NCBI GenBank assembly: GCA_012271025.1
Contig: JAAXHF010000058.1
Coordinates: 1 to 12,844 of the forward strand
Direction of reading: 5' to 3'
DNA from: Deltaproteobacteria bacterium
GTDB taxonomy: Bacteria > Desulfobacterota_B > Binatia > Bin18
Length of the DNA: 12,844 nt
Of this stretch, positions 7,030 to 12,844 are shown in pieces. A program made the position numbers and the translations under genes. The notes under the pieces are model-generated. The model did no database searches and was not told the DNA's origin. It saw nothing but the letters and a program-made list of their open reading frames with translations. Numbering within the stretch: position 1 is the stretch's first letter; each line of letters opens with the position of its first letter.

Positions 7030-8463
7030 ATGCACGCCCCAGGTCGCCTGTCCCATCGGGTCAAGATCGCCTACGGTTTCGGACTGTCGGCCGAAGGCAT
7101 TAAGACCAACGCGTTTACCCTTTTTTTGCTGTTTTATTATCAGCAGATTGTCGGGCTCGATCCCGGTCTGTGTGGCGTAGCGCTGTTTATCGCCCTGCTC
7201 ATTGATGCGGTGACCGATCCGGCGGTCGGCGTCTGGTCCGACGGCTTCCGTTCCCGACTCGGCCGGCGCCACCCTTTCATGTATGTCGCTGGCCTGCCGC
7301 TGGCGGTGTGCTTTGTGGCGGTGTTTCTGCCGCCCCGGGGTTTGAGCCAGATCGGGCTGTTCGTGTGGCTGCTGGGTTTTGCCTCGGCCACGCGCTTTGC
7401 CATGACCCTGTTTGCCATTCCGCACCAAGCCCTGGTGGCCGAGCTGAGCCAGGACTATGACGAGCGCACCTCGCTGCAAACCCTGCGTCTCGTCTTTGCC
7501 TGGCTGTTCGGCTTGGGCTATGCGATCCTGGCCTATGCGGTGTTTCTGCGCGCCACCCCCCGCTATCCCCAGGGGCTGCTCAATCCCGAGGGCTATGTCG
7601 GCTTTGCCGTGTGGGGCGCGGTCATCATGGTCGTGACGACCCTGGTGTCGGCGCTCGGCACCCAGCGGGCCGCCCTCCAGGCGCAGGTGGCCGACAGCCG
7701 CATACAGCCGGTCCGGCTCAGATCTCTGCCCCGCGACATGCGGGCGGCGCTGGACAGCCCGTCGTACCGGGCGGCCGTGGTGGGCGGTCTGTGTCTGTGG
7801 GTCTCCTTTGGGGTGAACCAGAACCTCGGGAATTACCTCAATACCTTTTTGTGGGGGTTCAGCTCGGAACAGATCACGCTCTTCATGTTTGTTCTCATCG
7901 CCAGCTCGGTGTTGGCCCTGGTCGTAACGCGCCCGCTGACCGAGCGGCTGGGCAAGAAACGGTTGATTCTGGCCACCGCGGTGGCCGCGCCGCTGATTTT
8001 GGCCACACTCATTTTTGTACGTCTGGGCGGCCTGTTGCCGGGCGGTGGTGAGCCCATGCTGGTGTGGGTCGTGGGCGGAACGATATTTGTGAGCTATACC
8101 GCCATCATCATCTCCATGACCATGGTCGGGTCGATGATTGCCGACGTGACCGACGAGCACGAGCTGCGGGTGGGGGCGCGCCAGGAGGGGCTGTTGTTTG
8201 CGGCCAACGCGTTCATCTCCAAAGCGTCGTCGGGCCTGGGAGTGTTGGTCTCCGGCTTTGTGATCAAACTGGCCGCGTTTCCGGCCGGGGCGACCCTGGG
8301 CAGTGTTGCCCCCGAGGTGGTACACCGCCTGGGGCTGTTCAGCGCCCTGGTGACGCTGCTGTTCGGCGTCGGCATGGTCCTCGGCTTCCTGCCTTATCGG
8401 CTCAGCCGCGAGCGTCACGCGGCGATTGTCAACGAGCTGCGTCAGCTGCGCGAATCGGCCTGA
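7030..8463 (+). CDS. GPH-family (MelB-like) cation symporter, MFS superfamily
   Basis: A 477-residue integral membrane protein with about 12 hydrophobic segments, the normal size for glycoside-pentoside-hexuronide:cation symporters. The segment after transmembrane helix 2 reads IDAVTDPAVG. It keeps both aspartates (D59 and D63) that correspond to the Na+/H+-binding Asp55 and Asp59 of MelB, followed by the SRLGRRHPF cytoplasmic loop typical of the family. Substrate cannot be read from sequence: family members carry sugars, glucuronides and related polar compounds, and the uptake role is inferred. The ATG is one nucleotide past the stop of the MocA-like gene, so translation is probably coupled. 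The operon therefore links molybdocofactor maturation with transport, perhaps import of the molybdoenzyme's substrate (inference). A 101-nt gap follows. Confidence 0.88.
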   Translation: MHAPGRLSHRVKIAYGFGLSAEGIKTNAFTLFLLFYYQQIVGLDPGLCGVALFIALLIDAVTDPAVGVWSDGFRSRLGRRHPFMYVAGLPLAVCFVAVFLPPRGLSQIGLFVWLLGFASATRFAMTLFAIPHQALVAELSQDYDERTSLQTLRLVFAWLFGLGYAILAYAVFLRATPRYPQGLLNPEGYVGFAVWGAVIMVVTTLVSALGTQRAALQAQVADSRIQPVRLRSLPRDMRAALDSPSYRAAVVGGLCLWVSFGVNQNLGNYLNTFLWGFSSEQITLFMFVLIASSVLALVVTRPLTERLGKKRLILATAVAAPLILATLIFVRLGGLLPGGGEPMLVWVVGGTIFVSYTAIIISMTMVGSMIADVTDEHELRVGARQEGLLFAANAFISKASSGLGVLVSGFVIKLAAFPAGATLGSVAPEVVHRLGLFSALVTLLFGVGMVLGFLPYRLSRERHAAIVNELRQLRESA

Positions 8464-8499
8464 AGCGCCGTCCGATCCCACCCTTGGATTTTCCCCTGC

Positions 8500-8528
8500 T
8501 TGACAGTGAAAGATTTTGCCAACAGAAT
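8500..8528 (+). promoter_or_regulatory. Sigma70-type promoter of the two-ATPase module
   Basis: A perfect -35 hexamer TTGACA (8500-8505) and CAGAAT (8523-8528, four of six matches to TATAAT) are separated by the optimal 17 nt. The -10 lies inside the first copy of a 14-nt direct repeat, so a protein bound to that repeat would block RNA polymerase. The predicted start of transcription is around 8535, about 30 nt before the ATG of the first ATPase gene. Promoter calls by eye remain provisional. Confidence 0.55.
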
Positions 8529-8550
8529 TGTAGCCAACAGAATTGTTGGC
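8518..8550 (+). promoter_or_regulatory. Operator-like direct repeat plus palindrome over the promoter
   Basis: GCCAACAGAATTGT occurs exactly twice, at 8518-8531 and 8533-8546, a 15-nt period. The second copy extends into an 18-nt imperfect palindrome (8533-8550) with 7-bp arms GCCAACA and TGTTGGC around GAAT. Each copy also contains ACA-N4-TGT. The site covers the -10 and the predicted transcription start. It lacks the T-run of a terminator. A repressor or autoregulator binding site is the simplest reading; the cognate regulator is not visible in the window. Confidence 0.5.
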
Positions 8551-8552
8551 TT

Positions 8553-8557
8553 GGAGG
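8553..8557 (+). promoter_or_regulatory. Shine-Dalgarno deciding the small ATPase start
   Basis: GGAGG at 8553-8557 sits seven bases before the ATG at 8565. It supports that start over in-frame codons upstream that overlap the transporter gene. Confidence 0.7.
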
Positions 8558-8564
8558 CGGGAGC

Positions 8565-9818
8565 ATGACGCTCAGGAAAGCAGGCGCAAACTGGGTCGAA
8601 GGGGACCGGTTCTACGACCGGGAGGGCGAGCTTGAGGCGCTTACGGAACGGGTCCACGATGGCACCCATACGCTGCTGACGGCACAGCGACGGATGGGCA
8701 AAACGAGCCTCGTCCGAGAGCTGCTCCGCCGCCTGAAGCACGAGGGGAGGTTCGAGACGATCTTTGTCGATCTGGAAGCCGCTGACACTCCGGCAGACGC
8801 CATTGCCGAGATAGGAGCCCAGTCGAGGTCTGCGCAGGGCGCTTGGCGTCGCATCAAGTCCGGGTTTGCCAACGTCTTTCAGGGGGTGGTTGATCGCGTC
8901 GATACGCTGACCGTCACCGAGGTCCAGGTGAAACTGCGCGCCGGCATTGACGCCGGCAACTGGCAACACAAGGGGGACGAAATCTTTGCGGCACTGGCCG
9001 AAAACGAGCGGCCGGTGGTTCTCGCGATTGACGAGCTGCCCATCCTGGTCAATCGACTGCTCAAGGGGCAAGACTACCGTATGACGCCGACGCGCAAGCA
9101 AACGGTGGACGGTCTCATGACTTGGCTGCGCAAGAACGGTCAGACGCATCGTGGCCGAATCCGCATGATCCTTTCCGGCAGTGTGGGGCTTGAGCCGATC
9201 CTCCGGCAGGCTGGACTTAGTGCCCATGCCAATATCTTCTCTTCATTCGACCTCAAACCGTGGGACGAAGAGACCGCTGCGCAGTGCTTAGCCGCGCTGG
9301 CCAAGACCTACAAACTCGACCTCCCCGATGCTGTGCGGCACGACATGTGCCGTCGCCTGCGGTGTCAGGTGCCTCATCATGTTCAGCAGTTCTTTGACGG
9401 CCTGCACGAATACCTGCGCCGCGCCGGTCGGCAAAGCGCCACACCGCAGGACGTAGAGCACGTGTATACCGACGAAATGCTCGGTGCGCGCGGACAAACC
9501 GACCTGGATCACTACGAGAGCCGCCTGAAGATGGTGCTCGGGACTGAGCTGTACCGGCTCGCGCTCAATCTCTTGACTGAAGCCGCAACGGATGACGGCA
9601 GGCTGCGCAGCGCTGCCATAGAGCAGTACGCCGTGCATTTCTCGGGGCCGGCCGAGGCCGATCCAGACCCGGTCACAAATGTGCTCTATGTGCTTGAGCA
9701 TGACGGCTATCTGGTGCGACAGGGCGACGACTACCGGTTTGTGTCGGGGTTGCTGGAAGACTGGTGGCGGGCGCGCCACGGCCGCCACTTCGTCCCCATC
9801 GCTCAACGCCAAGTCTGA
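8565..9818 (+). CDS. P-loop ATPase of the archaeal-ATPase/STAND-like type (small partner)
   Basis: A 417-residue cytoplasmic ATPase. FYDREGELEALTERV (16-30) leads into a P-loop, AQRRMGKT (40-47), where the usual first glycine of the Walker A motif is Ala40. Walker B is VVLAIDE (151-157) with D156 and E157, and a sensor-like strand MILSGSVGL lies at 201-209. The C-terminal part (about 300-417) is helical and ends in a winged-helix-like segment (YLVRQGDDYRFVSGLLEDWWRARHG). That ending is typical of bacterial and archaeal ATPases loosely grouped as 'archaeal ATPase' within the STAND/MNS branch. Such proteins are often regulators or defence components, but the function here is unknown. No membrane segment or nuclease motif is seen. 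It is the first gene behind the 8500-8550 promoter/operator, and the stop is 15 nt before the 984-residue ATPase, so a joint role is likely. Confidence 0.85.
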   Translation: MTLRKAGANWVEGDRFYDREGELEALTERVHDGTHTLLTAQRRMGKTSLVRELLRRLKHEGRFETIFVDLEAADTPADAIAEIGAQSRSAQGAWRRIKSGFANVFQGVVDRVDTLTVTEVQVKLRAGIDAGNWQHKGDEIFAALAENERPVVLAIDELPILVNRLLKGQDYRMTPTRKQTVDGLMTWLRKNGQTHRGRIRMILSGSVGLEPILRQAGLSAHANIFSSFDLKPWDEETAAQCLAALAKTYKLDLPDAVRHDMCRRLRCQVPHHVQQFFDGLHEYLRRAGRQSATPQDVEHVYTDEMLGARGQTDLDHYESRLKMVLGTELYRLALNLLTEAATDDGRLRSAAIEQYAVHFSGPAEADPDPVTNVLYVLEHDGYLVRQGDDYRFVSGLLEDWWRARHGRHFVPIAQRQV

Positions 9819-9820
9819 AC

Positions 9821-9824
9821 GGAG
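9821..9824 (+). promoter_or_regulatory. Shine-Dalgarno of the large ATPase gene
   Basis: GGAG at 9821-9824 lies nine bases before the ATG at 9834, in the 15-nt gap after the small ATPase. It supports separate but linked translation from one message. Confidence 0.55.
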
Positions 9825-9833
9825 AAGACCGCG

Positions 9834-12788
9834 ATGGCCGCCCCCACCAGGAAGTACAATCCAGGGTTCCTGTCCGATGATGAGATAATCGCCTCGTTCT
9901 GTGTCAGGACGAACGAATTCGCCTCGCTCGTCGAGATGCTGCGTGAATGCACCGGCAACGCGAATCCGCATCAGCTGGTGATCGGGCCGCGTGGCAGCGG
10001 GAAGACAAGTCTGCTCCGGCGCGTTGCGGCCGAGATAGGTCGGGATGGTGCCTTGTCTGCCGACTTCTTTCCTGTTGTCTTTGCGGAGGAGAGCTATGAG
10101 GTAGCGACGGCTGGGGAGTTCTGGCTGGAATGCCTGTCCCGTCTCGCCGTCCAGGCGCCACGCCGGGAAGGCAGCCCTGACCTGCATCGTACCTACGACG
10201 AGTTGCGCACCATTGATGACGACCAGACGCTGGAGAACCGCTGCCTTACGGCCCTGCTCGATTTTGCGGATCGCGAGGGCAAGCGGCTCGTGTTGATGGT
10301 CGAGAACCTGAACATGATGTTCAGGGACATGGTGGACCAGGACGCGGGCTGGCGGCTGCGCAAGGTTCTCCAGACCGAGCCGCGGATCGTGCTGCTTGCG
10401 AGCGCAACGAGCCGCTTCGACCAGATCGACAATCCAGACCAGGCCTTGTACGACCAGTTCCGGGTACGGCTGTTGCGGCCACTCGACACGCAGGAATGCG
10501 CCGTACTGTGGAAGACGGCGTCCGGTCACGCTGCCCGGCCCGAGACGATTCGGTCGTTACAGATCCTGACCGGCGGCGACCCCCGCTTGGTGGTGATTGT
10601 GGCCCGCTTCGGAGCGGGCCGATCCTTTCGCAACCTGATGGCCAATCTGCTCGACTTGGTCGATGACCACACAGAGTACTTCAAAGGCCATATTGAACTG
10701 CTGCCGGCACAGGAAAGGCGGGTCTATCTCGCGCTTGCCGAGCTGTGGAAGCCGGCCACCACAAAAGAAATCGCCGACCGGTCTCGTCTCAAGCCGAGCC
10801 CGTGCAGCGCTCAGCTCACCCGTCTCGTGGAACGGGGCATCGTAGAAGTAGCTGGCGGCACGGCGCGCCGCAAACAGTACTACCTGACTCAGCGCCTGTA
10901 CAACATCTATTACCTGCTGCGTCGCCCCCGCGGGCCGGACCGTTTGGTCGAGGCTCTCATCCGCTTCATGGAGGCGTTCTATGCCCCGCACGAGCTGAGA
11001 GACATTGGCGTAGAGATGGTCCGTGAAGCGGGAAACCTCGACGGGGAGATGCGGACGCTGCATCAGACCGCTCTCCTGCAACTTTGGGCACTACCGGCCC
11101 TAGCTGAGCATCGGGACACTCTGCTTACCGTGATCCCTTCAGACCTTTCGGAAGTCCTCGCCCGGGACCTTGTGCCCCCGAGCAGGACGGAGCCCGAGCG
11201 GACCGGTGTAAAAACAACTTCTCATAGGGCAGACCAACGTCGCAGGAACGCGAATGCCTCCGCCGTAAGAACTGCTAGGGCTCTCATCGAAAAGGGGGGG
11301 ACGCTTCGCAAATCGGAGCGGTCCGAGGAGGCTCTGGCGGCCTATGACGAAGTGGTGCGCCGCTATGGAGCCAGCAAGGCCCCGGCGCTACGGGAAGCGG
11401 TGGCTATGACCCTCCATCGCAAAGGGGACCTCCTTTGGGAGCTGGAGCAGATTAAGGATGCCCTGGCAGTCTATGATGAGGTGGTGCGCCGTTACGGAGT
11501 CAGCAAGGTCCCGACGCTGCGGGAATCGGTGGCTATGGCCCTCGCCAATAAGGGAGCGGCACTTCACAGCCTGAAACGGTCCGAGGAGGCTCTGGCGACC
11601 TGTGACGAAGTGGTGCGCCGCTATAGCGCCAGCGAAGCCCCGGTGCTGCAGGAAGTGGTCGCCACGGCCCTCGCCAATAAGGGAGCGGCACTTCACAGCC
11701 TGAAACGGCCTGAGGAGGCCCTGGCGACCTATGACGAAGTGGTGCGCCGCTATGGCACTAGCGAAGCCGCGGCGCTGCGGGAAGCGGTGGCTATGGCCCT
11801 CTATCACAAAGGGGCTCTCCTTTGGGAGTTGGGGCAGCTTGAGGAGGCCCTGGCGACCCATAACGAAATGGAGCGCCGCTATGGCGCCGGCGAAGCCTCG
11901 GTGCTGCAGGAAGTGGTCGCCACGGCCTTTATCAATAAGGGAGCGGCACTTCACAGCTTGGAACGACCTGAGGAGGCCCTGACGACCTATGACGAAGTGG
12001 TGCGCCGCTATGGCGCCAGTGAGCCCCCGGCGCTGCGGGAAGCGGTCGCCACAGCCCTCCATCGCAAAGGGGTCCTCCTTTGGGAGTTGGAGCGACCTGA
12101 GGAGGCCCTGGCGACCTGCGACGAAGTGGTACGCCGCTATGGCGCCAGTGAGCCCCCGGTGCTGCGGGAAGCGGTTGCCACGGCCTTCGTCAACAAGGGA
12201 GTGACACTTCGCAGGCTGCGGCGGTTGGAGGAAGCGCTGATGGCCTTCGATGAGGCGGTGCGCCGATTTGAGGAGCTTCCCTTCCCTTTAGACCAGGAGC
12301 TGGCCGAGTACGCGCTTCTTGGAAAAGCGTCTCTTGAGTTGGAGTGCCGCAAGCACGAGGCAGCCATCAGGACGGCTGGTCTGGCTCTCGAACAGTGCCG
12401 TACGGAATCGCTGGGGAACCGATCTCACGGTCACTTAATCCGTGCCAGGGCAACTCTTGAGAACGGTGATCCCTCTGGCTGCGAGCAAGATATTGAGGCG
12501 CTCCTCGCTCTTCTCCCGGAACTGGATTCCTTGCCACGAGAGCCCCTCGATGCATTGATGGAGTTTAGTATTGAGCTTGGGCCGGCGCGTATGCGCGAGT
12601 TGATTCAGGGTTCGCCGGCGGCGCCTCTACTGCTACCGCTCACGACAGCCTTGGAACAGGAACTTGGGCTTGAGCCCCGAGTGGCGCGGGAAGTGGATGA
12701 GGTCGCCCAGGATATCCGGAAAGAACTGGAAAATTTAAGAAGCGCAAAGCGGCGCGAGAGTCTCAAAACAGAGGAAGAAGAGGGCTGA
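9834..12788 (+). CDS. STAND-like AAA ATPase with winged-helix-like region and C-terminal TPR array (large partner)
   Basis: A 984-residue soluble protein. Residues 1-290 form a P-loop ATPase: FLSDDEIIASFCVRTNEF, canonical Walker A GPRGSGKT (51-58), Walker B-like strand LVLMVENLN (152-160) with Val156 where Asp is usual, sensor-like LLASATSRFD (187-196) and TGGDPR (246-251). Residues about 291-355 look like a winged helix (ATTKEIADRSRLKPSPCSAQLTRLVERGIVEV). Residues about 360-490 are helical, followed by eight 43-residue TPR units from 499 to 842 and a helical, charged tail ending in EEEEG. NTPase, winged helix and superstructure-forming repeats in that order is the logic of STAND signalling proteins, where repeats sense a ligand and gate ATP-driven assembly. 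No effector domain is recognised. It is co-transcribed with the 417-residue ATPase upstream, which suggests they work together. Antiphage or stress sensing is possible but unproven. Confidence 0.85.
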   Translation: MAAPTRKYNPGFLSDDEIIASFCVRTNEFASLVEMLRECTGNANPHQLVIGPRGSGKTSLLRRVAAEIGRDGALSADFFPVVFAEESYEVATAGEFWLECLSRLAVQAPRREGSPDLHRTYDELRTIDDDQTLENRCLTALLDFADREGKRLVLMVENLNMMFRDMVDQDAGWRLRKVLQTEPRIVLLASATSRFDQIDNPDQALYDQFRVRLLRPLDTQECAVLWKTASGHAARPETIRSLQILTGGDPRLVVIVARFGAGRSFRNLMANLLDLVDDHTEYFKGHIELLPAQERRVYLALAELWKPATTKEIADRSRLKPSPCSAQLTRLVERGIVEVAGGTARRKQYYLTQRLYNIYYLLRRPRGPDRLVEALIRFMEAFYAPHELRDIGVEMVREAGNLDGEMRTLHQTALLQLWALPALAEHRDTLLTVIPSDLSEVLARDLVPPSRTEPERTGVKTTSHRADQRRRNANASAVRTARALIEKGGTLRKSERSEEALAAYDEVVRRYGASKAPALREAVAMTLHRKGDLLWELEQIKDALAVYDEVVRRYGVSKVPTLRESVAMALANKGAALHSLKRSEEALATCDEVVRRYSASEAPVLQEVVATALANKGAALHSLKRPEEALATYDEVVRRYGTSEAAALREAVAMALYHKGALLWELGQLEEALATHNEMERRYGAGEASVLQEVVATAFINKGAALHSLERPEEALTTYDEVVRRYGASEPPALREAVATALHRKGVLLWELERPEEALATCDEVVRRYGASEPPVLREAVATAFVNKGVTLRRLRRLEEALMAFDEAVRRFEELPFPLDQELAEYALLGKASLELECRKHEAAIRTAGLALEQCRTESLGNRSHGHLIRARATLENGDPSGCEQDIEALLALLPELDSLPREPLDALMEFSIELGPARMRELIQGSPAAPLLLPLTTALEQELGLEPRVAREVDEVAQDIRKELENLRSAKRRESLKTEEEEG
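11290..11300 (+). other. A4G7 mononucleotide tract at the linker/TPR boundary
   Basis: Four A (11290-11293) then seven G (11294-11300) encode E-K-G-G about 10 codons before the first full TPR unit. Loss of one G would place a TGA at 11407-11409 in frame; gain of one G would place a TGA at 11345-11347 in frame. Either slip would leave the ATPase and winged-helix parts without the TPR array. Whether slippage occurs cannot be told from one sequence. Confidence 0.5.
11328..12359 (+). repeat. Eight tandem 129-nt TPR-coding repeats
   Basis: In-frame units of 129 nt (43 residues) start at 11328, 11457, 11586, 11715, 11844, 11973, 12102 and 12231; the eighth is degenerate, and a partial helix precedes the first. 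The consensus is EALATYDEVVRRYG-x-SE-x-x-x-LREAVATAL-x-x-KG-x-x-L-x-x-L-x-x-x-E, a TPR variant with a long first loop. Nucleotide identity is very high in places: 43 nt at 11537-11579 recur exactly at 11666-11708. Units three and four resemble units five and six as a 258-nt pair. Confidence 0.9.
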
Positions 12789-12792
12789 TCGA

Positions 12793-12844
12793 ATGAGCGG
12801 TCGTCATGCTTTTCGCGACTTAGAGCGGTTTACGTTAGGCTGTA
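12793..12844 (+). CDS. Possible third gene of the ATPase module, 3'-truncated by window edge
   Basis: An ATG at 12793, four nucleotides after the stop of the large ATPase, opens a frame with no stop up to the window end (MSGRHAFRDLERFTLGC). The tight spacing suggests a coupled downstream gene, possibly the missing effector or regulator of the module. Seventeen residues are too few to identify it, and the frame could be fortuitous. Confidence 0.35.
   Translation, partial: MSGRHAFRDLERFTLGC

Noticed and set aside
6805..8481. 558-codon open frame on the minus strand opposite the transporter and mocA-like genes
   Set aside because: Its product is Gln/His/Arg/Gly-rich with no domain, it lies fully antisense to two well-recognised proteins, and such frames are expected from high-GC third-position bias.
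8533..8550. Palindrome considered as a transcription terminator of the transporter operon
   Set aside because: It is not followed by a T-run and sits directly downstream of a good promoter, so an operator is the better reading.
8064..8564. N-terminal extension of the small ATPase reading into the transporter gene
   Set aside because: The extension has Gly/Arg-rich out-of-frame composition; GGAGG at 8553-8557 and the intergenic promoter place the start at 8565.
9288..10529. 413-codon open frame on the minus strand
   Set aside because: Antisense across the junction of the two ATPase genes, whose own frames carry Walker motifs and Shine-Dalgarno sites.
11328..12359. Regular repeats considered as a CRISPR array or minisatellite
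   Set aside because: The period is 129 nt, in frame, and encodes a clear TPR consensus; there is no repeat-spacer structure.

Overview
The window is dense, high-GC (roughly 60-65% by eye) bacterial chromosomal DNA with short intergenic gaps and no RNA gene, insertion sequence, integrase or CRISPR array that I could recognise. A DUF6178-like protein, a crotonase, an isocitrate-lyase-superfamily enzyme and XdhC/MocA molybdenum-cofactor genes together suggest an uncultured deltaproteobacterium-like lineage (for example Desulfobacterota, Binatota or Tectomicrobia). This placement is inference from gene content only.

Layout. (1) 1-3185, + strand: the 3' part of a crotonase (enoyl-CoA hydratase/isomerase) gene, an isocitrate lyase/PEP mutase superfamily C-C lyase, and a DUF6178-like all-helical protein. 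(2) 3213-5127, - strand: a lipoate-protein ligase-like protein whose expected catalytic lysine is arginine, followed with an 11-nt overlap by a HEAT-repeat protein. This pair converges on the DUF6178 gene. (3) 5261-8463, + strand: a tight operon of an XdhC family protein, a MocA/MobA-like nucleotidyltransferase and a GPH-family (MelB-like) cation symporter. It looks like molybdoenzyme cofactor maturation plus substrate uptake, but no molybdoenzyme structural gene is in view. (4) 8464-12788, + strand: an accessory-looking module. A 101-nt intergenic region holds a good sigma70-type promoter (TTGACA, 17 nt, CAGAAT) whose -10 lies inside a 14-nt direct repeat, and the second repeat copy forms an 18-nt palindrome. 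Behind it come a 417-aa P-loop ATPase and, 15 nt later, a 984-aa protein with an AAA/STAND-like ATPase, a winged-helix-like region and a recently expanded array of 43-residue TPR units. A possible third gene starts at 12793 and runs off the window.

Region 4 is the best candidate for an undescribed system: two different P-loop ATPases, one carrying a fast-evolving TPR sensor array, transcribed together from an operator-like promoter. The architecture resembles STAND-type signalling or defence ATPases, but no effector domain is visible and the function is open.
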